From CBDFNC01 sp965249895 (GTDB lineage: Bacteria; Pseudomonadota; Gammaproteobacteria; Enterobacterales; CBDFNC01), in NCBI GenBank assembly GCA_965249895.1, contig CBDFNC010000005.1, positions 930,001 to 994,000 of the forward strand: a DNA stretch of 64,000 bases, written 5' to 3'. Both the position numbers and the translations under genes were made by a program. Numbering within the stretch: position 1 is the first letter of the stretch; each line of letters starts with the position of its first letter. Under the pieces are notes generated by a model. That model was not told the DNA's origin, searched no databases, and worked only from the letters and a program-made list of their open reading frames with translations. This document shows positions 51,969 through 61,132 of the stretch, one piece after another.

Positions 51969-53573
51969 TTACGCTACTCTCAACTTTCTTTCCTGGCTCG
52001 CCAGGTACTCATCATAGGTCCCCTGGAAATCCACCAGCTGCTGATCTTTAATTTCAATCACGCGGGTAGCCAATGAGGATACAAATTCCCTATCGTGACT
52101 AACAAAGATCAAGGTGCCATCAAATTCCTTCAGTGCGATATTTAACGCTTCGATGGCTTCCATGTCCAAGTGGTTGGTTGGCTCATCCATGATTAATATG
52201 TTGATGTCCTGCATCATTAACTTGCCAAATAACAGTCTGTTTTTTTCACCACCGGAACAAACCTTGGCCTTCTTATTCGCGTCATCGGCGGTAAACAATA
52301 AACGCCCAAGCATACCACGCACCATTAAGTCATCGTGTTTGGCCGTACGCCACTGAGACATCCAGTCGAATAGGTTTAAATCACAGTCAAAGTCAGCCGT
52401 GCTGTCCTGAGGGCAATAACCGATAGTCGCATTCTCGGACCATTTAATGTCACCCGTATTAGCTTTTATCTCATCGATTAAGCAGCGCAAAAATGTCGTT
52501 TTACCCGCACCATTTTCGCCGATAACAGCAAGCTTGGCGCCCGCCTCCAGAATCAAATTGCCATCTTTAAACAGCGTTTCATTACCAAAACCATGAGACA
52601 GGTCTTCCAGCACCAATGCCTGGCGGTGGAGCTTTTTGTCTTGCTTTAAACTGATAGAAGGCGTGAGTCGACTCGATGACTTAACCTCATCCAGGGTTAT
52701 CTTCTCCATCCTTCTGGCACGGGAGCTTGCCTGCTTGGCTTTTGAAGCATTGGCAGAAAAGCGATTTACAAATGCCTGTAACTCGTCAATTTCAGCACTC
52801 TTTTTCGCATTCTCAGTATGTAGCTGTTCGCGGATCAAGGAGGAAGCCGCGGTGAATGCTTCGTAATTACCTGGGTATATACGCAGCTCACCATAATCGA
52901 TATCGGCCATATGGGTGCATACCGCGTTTAAGAAATGTCTATCGTGGGAGATAATGATCATGGTGCATTTGCGCTGGTTAAGCACAGTCGCGAGCCAGTT
53001 GATGGTATCGATATCCAGGTTGTTGGTCGGCTCATCTAACAGCAAAATATCTGGATTGGCAAACAGCGCCTGCGCCAGCAGTACCCGTAACTTCCAACCG
53101 GGAGCAACCTGCTTCATTAAGCCAAAATGGTATTCTTCCTCGATCCCCGCTTCCAACAATATATCACCGGCACGGCTTTCGGCGCTGTAACCATCCATTT
53201 CTGCAAATTCGGTTTCCAGGCCAGCGACCTTCATGCCATCTTCTTCGGACATTTCAGGCAGCGCATAAATACGATCACGCTCCTGCTTCACCTTCCATAA
53301 TTCGACATCCCCCATAATCACGGTGTCGACCACACTGTATTCTTCAAAGGCAAACTGATCTTGACTTAGGGTGCCAACCTTATTTCCCGGGGTAATTGAG
53401 AAGTTACCACTCGTTGGTACCAGCGCTCCACTGAGGATTTTCATAAATGTCGATTTGCCGCAACCATTAGCGCCAATCAGGCCATAGCGGTTACCGTTAC
53501 CGAATTTAGCGGAAATATTTTCAAACAAAGGCTCAGCGCCAAACTGCATGGTGATGTTCGCGGTGGATATCAA
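51969..53573 (-). CDS. ybiT: ABC-F ATPase YbiT
   Basis: A 534-residue ribosome-acting ABC-F protein with two ATPase domains: GANGCGKST, then LLLDEPTNNLDIDT and the second GENGAGKTT, CSGGEKNRLLFGKLM, IMDEPTNHLDME. The linker (SRARRMEKITLDEV) is the P-site-interaction arm. Near line-by-line agreement with E. coli YbiT. It starts at TTG (53573), with CCAGGAAC upstream and no nearby ATG that keeps the conserved N-terminus. Translation factor that relieves ribosome stalling. Confidence 0.95.
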   Translation of the reverse strand: MISTANITMQFGAEPLFENISAKFGNGNRYGLIGANGCGKSTFMKILSGALVPTSGNFSITPGNKVGTLSQDQFAFEEYSVVDTVIMGDVELWKVKQERDRIYALPEMSEEDGMKVAGLETEFAEMDGYSAESRAGDILLEAGIEEEYHFGLMKQVAPGWKLRVLLAQALFANPDILLLDEPTNNLDIDTINWLATVLNQRKCTMIIISHDRHFLNAVCTHMADIDYGELRIYPGNYEAFTAASSLIREQLHTENAKKSAEIDELQAFVNRFSANASKAKQASSRARRMEKITLDEVKSSSRLTPSISLKQDKKLHRQALVLEDLSHGFGNETLFKDGNLILEAGAKLAVIGENGAGKTTFLRCLIDEIKANTGDIKWSENATIGYCPQDSTADFDCDLNLFDWMSQWRTAKHDDLMVRGMLGRLLFTADDANKKAKVCSGGEKNRLLFGKLMMQDINILIMDEPTNHLDMEAIEALNIALKEFDGTLIFVSHDREFVSSLATRVIEIKDQQLVDFQGTYDEYLASQERKLRVA

Positions 53574-53872
53574 AGAATTGTTCCTGGGAGCTTACAAATA
53601 AGGGTGTTAACCAACAGCTCGATTTAGATGTATACAAGGGGGGCGCACTATAAAGAATTGAGGCCGCAATGTCGAGCATAGCTGTATATTAAACACACAA
53701 AAGCACCTATTTTGATACGCGGGGATGACCCCTTGCAATTCTATGGTATTTACCAAATTTAGTTATTTTTTAAATTAATTGTCCCCGTTTCTATACTTCA
53801 AACGTCATAAGGGTAGTTAATCGATATAAACACCTATGTCGATTTACAGGCTCAATAAACAAGGAGAATAAA
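53574..53872. other. Intergenic region
   Basis: About 300 bp between divergent ybiT and the YCII fragment. Presumably holds both promoters; nothing else seen. Confidence 0.4.
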
Positions 53873-54004
53873 ATGAAAGAGTTTATGTCGATTTACAAAG
53901 GTGGAGATCCGCAATGGATGAAAAATACGTCACCAGAAGAAATGGCTGCGGGCATGGAGCGATGGGCTGTTTGGATGGACGGCTACAGGCAAAAGACCAG
54001 CTAG
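53873..54004 (+). pseudogene. YCII/DGPF-type protein fragment cut by a MITE
   Basis: A 43-codon frame with AAGGAG before ATG: MKEFMSIYKGGDPQWMKNTS, then PEEMAAGMERWAVWMDGYRQ. It matches the first third of YCII-family proteins, whose genes usually sit beside an ECF sigma factor. The family-2 MITE at 54003 supplies the stop (TAG in AGCTAG), so about two thirds are missing. Confidence 0.75.
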
Positions 54005-54243
54005 TGTCCACCCTGAAACTCACATATTCGTTCTTCAGCCATATTCTTAGAACGCGAAACTTGCCGTTTTGCAAAGGCCTAAAGTTAGTCACTACTATCT
54101 CAGCGCTTCCTGTCATTGCCAGCTTGCCTGGTATGGTCCGACATCTCGGTCCAGTGTCTTTTAGCGTGCTCCGTGATCGCGGTTAAGCCACTGGATTCCC
54201 TCGTGCGAGGGAATGACAGAATCCACGTTTCAGGACGGACACC
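54003..54243. mobile_element. MITE family 2, copy 3 (241 bp)
   Basis: Ends AGTGTCCACCCTGAAAC and GTTTCAGGACGGACACC, flanked by AGCT at 53999-54002 and 54244-54247. The same target was used at 42,617-43,109. It lies between the YCII fragment and the sigma fragment. Confidence 0.87.
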
Positions 54244-54247
54244 AGCT

Positions 54248-54701
54248 AGTGAGTGGTGGTTCCTCTTGTTGTATCAGTGCTCTGGCAATTGCATTTACGC
54301 TAAACCCACAAAGCGCTTTTAAAATAAATGGTATGTTATTTTCGGGTTTGATACTTCTGTGGTAACACATAAATATCATACGCAGCTGATCGTCTTTGCT
54401 ATTCGAGTCCTGAAAAGCATCATCAAGGGTTTGAGTTAATGTCCATTCACTTTCTAAATGCAGGGATAAATCTTCTGCAAACTTCGCCTTGGTTCGATTG
54501 CTTCTAATGGCGTCTAAGGCCTGATTCTTTGCGGTTTTCATTATCCAGCGGTAGGTGAATCTGGAACACCTTTGTTTTGCCAATGGGTAAGCGCCTTGCG
54601 AAACGCATCTTGAAGCACATCTTCCGCCAACTGAATATTATGCGCACCAAAAATACTGTTCAGTACTGCCAATATCTTGGCTGATTCAGATTTATAGAGA
54701 T
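54248..54701 (-). pseudogene. ECF sigma-factor fragment (DUF6596-type) with frameshift
   Basis: From the truncated 5' side: YKSESAKILAVLNSIFGAH, AEDVLQDAFRKALTHW and GVPDSPTA; a one-base shift near 54,548; then MKTAKNQALDAIRSNRTKA and DDQLRMIFMCYH, PFILKALCGFSVNAIARAL. Both ends are lost, one to an IS5 remnant and one to the MITE. It is inverted relative to the YCII fragment, whereas intact YCII-sigma pairs normally run together. Confidence 0.75.
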
Positions 54702-55292
54702 TGGCATCGAGTTTATGTTCGATATAGCCGCTGGTCAAAAAAAGGCCATTGGGAGGCCATATTTAACGCATTGTCTGAAGATAGAGACCTTGAATATGTG
54801 ATGGTCGATGGCAGTATTACACGCGTTCATCAGCATGGCGCGCCAAAAAAACGTCAGAAAGAAGAGTTCATTGGTAAATCTCGCTGCGGATTAACTACGA
54901 AAATCCATGCTGCTGTTGATGCGCTGGGCAATCCAGTGAGATTGCTCCTGACAGCAGGACAAGCCTCAGAATATGGTCAAGCCAATGCGTTGATTGAAGG
55001 CTTCAATATGGATTACGTACTGGTGGACAAAGGATATGATTCGGATCGTTTTATAGAAGTCATCAAGGACTCAGGTGCTACGCCAGTCATTCCTCCAAGG
55101 CGTAATAGAACAGCACCTCGTGAGGTTGACAAGGAGCTTTACAAAGAGCGGAACTTGGTGGAAAGGCTTTCCAGAAGTTGAAGCAATTCAGAAGAATTGC
55201 CACACGGTATGAGCGATTGGAGCGTAACTACCAAGCCATGTTACATCTGGCGGCTTCATTGGTTTGGCTTGCATGATTGAGAGCACCCCCTA
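54702..55292 (+). mobile_element. IS5-family element, 5'-truncated copy
   Basis: Homologous to 38,440-39,030 of the other copy. The right end, TTGAGAGCACCCCCTA, is present near 55,292. In the first 54771-55181 frame (MSEDRDLEYVMVDGSITRV) the HGAP-KKRQKEE junction is read in one frame, since A7 replaces A9 and two C are gone. A single-base loss later (ERLSRS*) destroys the C-terminus. Non-functional. Confidence 0.85.
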
Positions 55293-56284
55293 ACGATTAC
55301 ACAAGTTTAATTCAGGATAAACCACCGAAACTACCCTAAACACCAACAACTTGAGCTCTTTGATTTATACATAACTAACCTTTGAATTCAATTTAGCGAT
55401 ACACAACCTCATAACCAGTTCCTTATCATTACTTTAAGCCAGCCTCCCAAAAAAAGGATAAATCTCATTAACCAAACCGTAACTTAGTGTAACAAAAAGT
55501 AACGAGTGAGTAACCAAAACCCTTAATGTATAAAAACACAATTTAACATTTAAATTGAAATCAAGAAGTAGCCAACTCCGGCTTAAAGGTAATAAATACA
55601 TGTATATTCAAGCGAATATAAACTATCCAATATAAAAAAGATAAGTTACATATAAGTGGGGGAGCATAAGTTTTTCGAAATTATGTATGCATTTTAACCA
55701 TTGTAAATATACTGATTCGCCTAGTGCTGCATGGCCTGCCTAGATTGGCAGGTTGATTAAGCCTTGGTGAACTTTGGCTTATGCACCTAGTGAAGTTAAA
55801 ACCAACAACCATCGGCAGAGCCGGGGGTATGATGAAAACCTCTGAAAGAGGCTAAAAACAGTATCAACAACGGACCCACCCGCATATAAATCGCTGGACC
55901 GAGGTGTCGGACCATACCAGTAAACCTGGTATGCCGGAGTTCGCGTTAGTTAATAGCTTAGGTACAGCGTCATTCCCTCGCACGTGGTGGTCCGACATCT
56001 CGGAATCCAGTGGCCTTAATCCGACGCACTTGATCCAACTTGTACGCCTGAACGGCAGAGCCTTGTCGAGTTACACCGCCGGAGGCGGTGGTTTACCGAG
56101 GTTTAATTACTACACGTAACAAAGCGTAAGCAATTGTAACTTCTTTAGGAAGGTTATAGCCATCAACAAGCCCTCTAATTTGATTGATTAAATTCACTCT
56201 ATTAACATGACAGCACTGTATGAAAATCATGCTTTATTTTATCAGTGACAACACAGCTAACATTTAGAACTTTAAGGATAAATA
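55293..56284. other. Gene-free kilobase with an inverted MITE-2 fragment
   Basis: AT-rich, no supportable gene. Bases about 55,885-56,020 are an inverted copy of a family-2 MITE interior (GTCATTCCCTCGCACGTGGT, GGTCCGACATCTCGGAATCC). A hairpin ACCGCCGGAGGCGGT lies near 56,075. Confidence 0.6.
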
Positions 56285-56512
56285 ATGAAAATTAAATCTC
56301 TCTGGATTGTATTAGTCACCACATTCGCCATATGTTCAAGTGCTTATGCAGCTACGACAGTAACAGCATATGCGTTTGGTCCTTATGATCGCGCTTATAC
56401 CAATGCCATGGAAAACTTGTACACTAAGCACCCAGGAGTAACATACCTGAGGACCACCTGCCGCCGGCATTATAGATCGTACATGTGTACCTCTTATGGA
56501 ACCATAAATTAA
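56285..56512 (+). CDS. Small exported protein
   Basis: A 75-residue protein with signal peptide MKIKSLWIVLVTTFAICSSAYA and about 53 mature residues rich in Tyr/Arg/Thr (FGPYDRAYTNAMENLYTKHP, CRRHYRSYMC). Two Cys could pair. Ribosome site AAGGAT lies 8 bases before the ATG. No family recognised. Confidence 0.6.
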   Translation: MKIKSLWIVLVTTFAICSSAYAATTVTAYAFGPYDRAYTNAMENLYTKHPGVTYLRTTCRRHYRSYMCTSYGTIN

Positions 56513-56640
56513 GTATAAAATTACCTACAGGCGGCAAATTGAAGTGATTTTGTCGCTGGTTGCGTAGTGGTCTTCCAGGGAGCGTATCCTAAATAACGCT
56601 TCCTGATTAAGAACAGTGGATCTCATTGGGCAAAGCGCTA

Positions 56641-57021
56641 GTTAATTAACCCTCAAGCCGAATCAATACACTACACGCCTAATTTTAAGCACGCATTTGC
56701 AGAACACAGGTGTTTGGCGCCCTGCTCGGACTGGTACGAGTGGCGAATGGAAGAAAGCGGAAAACAAAAATATCTATTTGAACCTCGTCTAGGTAGCTGC
56801 TTTATGGCGGGGATCTGGTATCCAACATCAGGCATGAACAAAACGCCAAACTGGTCACCTTAACCACAGCAGCAGACGGCATATGCAAACCTTATCACCA
56901 CCGAATGCCGGTATTAATCCAACCAAAGGATGTTGATCATTGGTTCAGCGCCAGCACCGAGCAGCTTCAGGCCATGCTTAGTGAGCAAAATGAGAACATA
57001 GTTGTTAGCCCTGTCAGCTGA
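56641..57021 (+). pseudogene. SRAP/YedK-type (HMCES) peptidase remnant
   Basis: Open frame without start from about 56,641: INPQAESIHYTPNFKHAFAE, HRCLAPCSDWYEWRMEESGK, FMAGIWYPTSG; it hits a stop near 56,858 and continues one frame over with LVTLTTAADGICKPYHHRMP and VLIQPKDVDHWF to the TGA at 57019. It keeps the Asn-Arg region, EW and HHRMP of abasic-site DNA-protein crosslink proteins, but the N-terminal catalytic Cys2 is missing. Confidence 0.75.
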
Positions 57022-57217
57022 TAGGGCTAATACCCTGAGTTGGCTTTGATAGGTTAGGTGAATTTCAAAGTTGATAATACTGTTTGGCCCATACTTGATT
57101 ATCGTTTTCGGCCGAATTTATCAAACAGGCCACAATTAATTAGTGATTACTCTCCCTTCACCCCTTCTCATTGCACTACACCAAATGCATAATAGCCTGC
57201 TGCTATAAGGAGTATGT

Positions 57218-57685
57218 ATGAAGTGTCCCTGTAACAGTGGCTTGGTTTTTACCGACTGCTGTGAGCCCATACTTTCGGGAAAAGCCAAAGCAAAAACCTG
57301 CGAGCAACTAATGCGCTCCCGCTACAGCGCTTTTGTTGAGCAAGCCGGGGAGCACCTGTTTAATACCTACCACCCAGACTTTCGCGGCGAAACCACACAG
57401 GCTGAGTTAGCCGAGTCTGGAGCTCAAACAAACTGGAAGTCGCTGGATATTGTATCCAGTCAGGGAGCTGAAGGTGATTTAAAGGGTACAGTAGAATTTC
57501 GGGCCTGGTTTATTGCAGAGGGTCAACTCCAGGTACACCACGAAAAGTCCAATTTTGTCAGGCTAAACGGCGACTGGGTATACACAGACGGTATTTTTAA
57601 TCCCGACGGCAATTCAGCAAGAATAGGCCGTAACGACCCTTGCCCCTGTGGTAGTGGTAAAAAATTTAAAAAGTGTTGTGGCTAG
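57218..57685 (+). CDS. ychJ: YchJ-family protein (UPF0225, SEC-C)
   Basis: A 155-residue protein with an N-terminal MKCPCNSGLVFTDCC zinc-like motif, the LMRSRYSAFVEQ core and a C-terminal SEC-C (RNDPCPCGSGKKFKKCC). This is the full YchJ layout. TAAGGAG precedes ATG. Function unproven. Followed after 42 bp by purU. Confidence 0.92.
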   Translation: MKCPCNSGLVFTDCCEPILSGKAKAKTCEQLMRSRYSAFVEQAGEHLFNTYHPDFRGETTQAELAESGAQTNWKSLDIVSSQGAEGDLKGTVEFRAWFIAEGQLQVHHEKSNFVRLNGDWVYTDGIFNPDGNSARIGRNDPCPCGSGKKFKKCCG

Positions 57686-57727
57686 AGTCCACACCATCAA
57701 CGGATTCAAAATAAATTAGAGCATTCA

Positions 57728-58564
57728 ATGGAACAGAAAATACTGCTGACCGATTGTCCTGATGATAAAGGACTGATCGCTAAAATTACTAACATTTGCT
57801 ACAAGCACCAGCTTAATATCGTTAAAAACAACGAGTTTGTCGATAATGAATACGGCCGCTTTTTTATGCGCACCGTGCTTGAAGGGTATTTTAACGATGA
57901 AACCTTCCTTGCGGATATAGAGCAAGCCCTGCCCGAAGGCGCCAACTGGGACTTAGTACCCGCAGGCCGTAAACGCATCGTTGTTATGGTCACCAAGGAA
58001 GCCCATGCCATCGGCGATATCCTGATGAAGAGCGGCTACGGCGGTATGGATGTGGAAATTGCCGCTGTCATTGGTAACTATGACGTACTGGAAAATCTGG
58101 TGAGTAAGTTTGATATCCCTTATCACACAATCAGTCATGAAGGTGTAAACCGGGTTGAACATGAAAAACAGATCATGAAAGTCATCGACCAATACGCACC
58201 TGATTTTGTGGTGCTGGCTAAATACATGCGCATATTAACACCTCAATTTGTTGAAGCTTATCCGAATAAGATCATTAACATTCACCACTCTTTCTTACCC
58301 GCATTTATCGGCGCCAGTCCATATCGTCAGGCATTCGACCGAGGTGTAAAAATCATCGGCGCCACGGCGCATTTCGTCAGCAATGATCTCGACGAAGGCC
58401 CAATCATTCTGCAGGACGTTATCCATGTGGATCACACCTATAGTGCACAAGAGATGGCCAGAGCCGGTAAAGACGTTGAGAAATCAGTACTCAGTCGTGC
58501 AATTACGCAAGTCATTGATGAAAAAGTGTTTGTTTATGGCAATAAGACTGTGGTGTTCAGATAA
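57728..58564 (+). CDS. purU: Formyltetrahydrofolate deformylase PurU
   Basis: A 278-residue enzyme that hydrolyses 10-formyl-THF to formate and THF, balancing one-carbon pools and supplying formate to PurT. N-terminal ACT domain (about 1-80; LLTDCPDDKGLIAKITNICY), then the formyltransferase fold with the hydrolase motifs IINIHHSFLPAFIGA, GATAHFV and EGPIILQDV. Close to E. coli PurU throughout. Confidence 0.96.
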   Translation: MEQKILLTDCPDDKGLIAKITNICYKHQLNIVKNNEFVDNEYGRFFMRTVLEGYFNDETFLADIEQALPEGANWDLVPAGRKRIVVMVTKEAHAIGDILMKSGYGGMDVEIAAVIGNYDVLENLVSKFDIPYHTISHEGVNRVEHEKQIMKVIDQYAPDFVVLAKYMRILTPQFVEAYPNKIINIHHSFLPAFIGASPYRQAFDRGVKIIGATAHFVSNDLDEGPIILQDVIHVDHTYSAQEMARAGKDVEKSVLSRAITQVIDEKVFVYGNKTVVFR

Positions 58565-58577
58565 TTCTGGAAAGAGA

Positions 58578-58602
58578 AAAGGTGCAGAAATGCGCCTTTT
58601 TT
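58578..58602 (+). terminator. Rho-independent terminator after purU
   Basis: AAAGGTGCA-GAAA-TGCGCCTTT with a tetraloop and a run of six T. It lies between convergent purU and the VC2046-like gene. Confidence 0.85.
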
Positions 58603-58603
58603 A

Positions 58604-59143
58604 TCAGGCCACCTTATTAAAGTAGGTTACCTTTAGATCTTTCTCGTAATCAAAGCCTTCAAGCACCTGGTTAAACTTTTCTTGAATGAGTTGGGCGGGC
58701 TCTGGCGCCACCTTGTTCACTTTTTCCATGTGTTTTAATTTGGCTAACAAACTGATGTTATCCAGCACATCGGCATCAACCCCACCCAGCGCCTGTTCAT
58801 TACACAGAGGCTCCGGATTTACTGCCTGCTCGAATCGTATGGCCGTCATGTTCAACTGATGCGCTTGTTCGCTCATCGCTTTAGCTTTTTCCGGACTGAT
58901 CCCTTTGCCCCGCAACACTTCAGGCCCGCGCAACGAAAATTCACTACGCAGGTTTTGTTCCGCTGGTATTGTTACCTGGGGCTCTTTTAACGCAAATTCC
59001 GGAAAATCCAATACGTCAGCCGTTAGCATACTAAGCAGCAAGGAAAACTCAGCTCTGTTTCCCTGCTTTACAGCAAGGTTAAGCCGGTTTCCAAGTTGTA
59101 GCTCATCCGTCAGTATGGTCTGTCGTATATCGCTAGATATCAT
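58604..59143 (-). CDS. VC2046/SO_2500-family protein
   Basis: I prefer the internal ATG (59143, MISSDIRQTILTDELQLGNR) because the upstream 16 codons are not conserved in type. About 179 residues, with EFSLLLSMLTADVLDFPEF and LRGPEVLRGKGISPEKAKAM, the pattern of a conserved hypothetical family of Vibrionales and Alteromonadales. No function known. Confidence 0.78.
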   Translation of the reverse strand: MISSDIRQTILTDELQLGNRLNLAVKQGNRAEFSLLLSMLTADVLDFPEFALKEPQVTIPAEQNLRSEFSLRGPEVLRGKGISPEKAKAMSEQAHQLNMTAIRFEQAVNPEPLCNEQALGGVDADVLDNISLLAKLKHMEKVNKVAPEPAQLIQEKFNQVLEGFDYEKDLKVTYFNKVA

Positions 59144-59267
59144 CCAAGATCTGTATTTAATTAGTCCTGAAAAGCTTATCGGCCGTGGCAAGAAAATATT
59201 AAGTGCTTATTTAATAAAAAAAAGCTTCACAAACGCAGGTGTTCTGGTACTATCGCCGCGCACTTGA

Positions 59268-59351
59268 GGAGGGGTTCCCGAGTGGCCAAAGGGATCAGAC
59301 TGTAAATCTGACGCGAAAGCTTCGGTGGTTCGAATCCACCTCCCTCCACCA
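59268..59351 (+). tRNA. tRNA-Tyr (anticodon GTA)
   Basis: Cloverleaf by eye: acceptor GGAGGGG with TCCCTCC, A discriminator and encoded CCA; anticodon loop CTGTAAA (GTA at 59302-59304); a long variable arm as in class II tRNA-Tyr; T arm GGTGGTTCGAATCCACC. Confidence 0.95.
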
Positions 59352-59488
59352 TCAAGCTAAGAACGACTTATGACCAGTAGCAGTTTCATCGTATCCAACT
59401 CGAACATCCCCGTTAAAGAAATATTCTCTTAAGTTCTCGTGTGTTATAGACTGATAACTGGTTAATTTATCGAGTTATCAGCAGAACC

Positions 59489-61132
59489 GTGTATCAATAT
59501 CAAGAAAAAAAAATACTGATTGTTGATGATCAACGCGCCTTTCAGGTAATGCTGAAAATGATGCTGGGTAACTTAGGTGCAGGCACTCTCTACTTCGCCG
59601 ACACCGCAGAAGAAGCGGTGAAGCTGTGCCGTAAAATTGAGTTCGACCTTTTATTGCTGGACTATAACCTGGGGGCCGGTCGAAATGGCCGACAGGTATT
59701 GGAGTATCTGCGCCACAATCAGCTTGTTCCGGTGCACGGGGTTTGTATTATAGTGACAGGTGATAACTCCCGCTCCATGGTGCTGACGGCGTTGGAAATG
59801 GAGCCTGATGACTATTTAATGAAGCCTTTCTCGCAAAACCAGCTTCATACCCGCATAGTTCGCACTCACCTCAAAAAAGAAGAACTCAAAAATATCTATC
59901 AGGCACTGCGTAACAAAGACTACGAGGCTACTGCCGACGCGTGTCGCGCGCAGCTTAAAGGCGAAACCCGCTACAAAAACTACTGTCGCAAGATGCTGGC
60001 AGAAATGTTGCTGCAAACCAAACATTATTCCGATGCTGAAAAACTATTGGAAAGCCTGGTGGCTAAACGCAACTTGAGCTGGGCCAATATTACCCTGGGT
60101 AAAGCCTATTACCACCTTGGTAAATATGATACAGCCATCGAGACCCTGACTCTGACGCTGAAGCACAACCCACTACTGATAGATGCTTACGAGTGGTTGG
60201 GCCATGCCTATAAGGCCAAGGGCAATATGGAAAAGGCATTAAGCACTATATCCCGGGCTACCGAGCTGGCGAGCCAGAGTGTGGAGAAACATAAGTTATT
60301 AGCGACACTCGCCTTAGAAATGGGTGAGCACAAGGTAGCTATGGATAGTTTTAACGCTATTTTGCAGCTCAGTCGTAATTCTTTTTATCCTTCTCCATGT
60401 AACCTCACAAACTATATCCGCTCCGTGTTACTGGCGGCGAAACATGCTGAAGATCCGCAAAAACGCAATCGTATTTTACAAGATGTGAACACTGCCCTGT
60501 TTCGCGGTAGGCAAGAAGAAGGGCGGGATGATAAATTCGATTTCGCCACCTTTGACGCTATCTGCCGCGCCCGTATGCACGAAGTAAAAGGCGAAATGCT
60601 AAAAGCCAAGCGAAGTCTGTTTGAAGCTATTTCGCCTGTGCTTAGGGACAATAACGACATCGCTATCCCTATTCTCTCTGAATCCATCATAGCCTTGGTC
60701 AACCTGGGAGAGTTTGACTACGCCGAAGATCTTAAGGCCATGCTGGACGAAAAGGACATACTGGATAGCTTTACCAAAATTGCTATTTCTGAAGCTACCG
60801 GAGAGCAATTACAGAAACGCCTGGCTGTATTTAAAGAGCTTAATCAGATGGGTAAAAAAGCCTATACCGAAAAAGACTTTGAGGCCTCGTTGGGATATTT
60901 CAGTCGGGCACTGGATAAAGAGCCGATGAATACCGGAGCCCAGATAAACAAATTACAGGCGGCCATTGCGCTACTCAGCAGCAAACGTGCTTTTTCTGCG
61001 GTATTAACCGGAGACTGTCAGCACTGTATATCTTTACTTGATGGCGTCGACCTGAATGAGCTGCACAAAAAGCGCTATACGCAGCTCAAAGAAGAATACT
61101 TACAAATCATAACTAAGTTTAAAAAAGGTTAA
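59489..61132 (+). CDS. Response regulator with TPR domain
   Basis: A 547-residue cytoplasmic protein starting at GTG. Receiver domain (1-130): IVDDQRAFQVML, phospho-acceptor Asp58 (LLLLDYNLGAG), and Lys of YLMKPFS. The rest is TPR-like helices (NITLGKAYYHLGKYDTAIET, YEWLGHAYKAKGNMEKAL, GYFSRALDKEPMNTGA). No output enzyme, so it probably signals by protein binding. Common in marine gammaproteobacteria. Ends overlap the convergent chemotaxis gene by 4 bp. Confidence 0.9.
   Translation: MYQYQEKKILIVDDQRAFQVMLKMMLGNLGAGTLYFADTAEEAVKLCRKIEFDLLLLDYNLGAGRNGRQVLEYLRHNQLVPVHGVCIIVTGDNSRSMVLTALEMEPDDYLMKPFSQNQLHTRIVRTHLKKEELKNIYQALRNKDYEATADACRAQLKGETRYKNYCRKMLAEMLLQTKHYSDAEKLLESLVAKRNLSWANITLGKAYYHLGKYDTAIETLTLTLKHNPLLIDAYEWLGHAYKAKGNMEKALSTISRATELASQSVEKHKLLATLALEMGEHKVAMDSFNAILQLSRNSFYPSPCNLTNYIRSVLLAAKHAEDPQKRNRILQDVNTALFRGRQEEGRDDKFDFATFDAICRARMHEVKGEMLKAKRSLFEAISPVLRDNNDIAIPILSESIIALVNLGEFDYAEDLKAMLDEKDILDSFTKIAISEATGEQLQKRLAVFKELNQMGKKAYTEKDFEASLGYFSRALDKEPMNTGAQINKLQAAIALLSSKRAFSAVLTGDCQHCISLLDGVDLNELHKKRYTQLKEEYLQIITKFKKG

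Noticed and set aside
54541..54738. Apparent sigma-factor start with MTSGYIEHKLDAN
   Set aside because: Those first residues are antisense IS5 sequence; the true sigma homology starts at YKSES.
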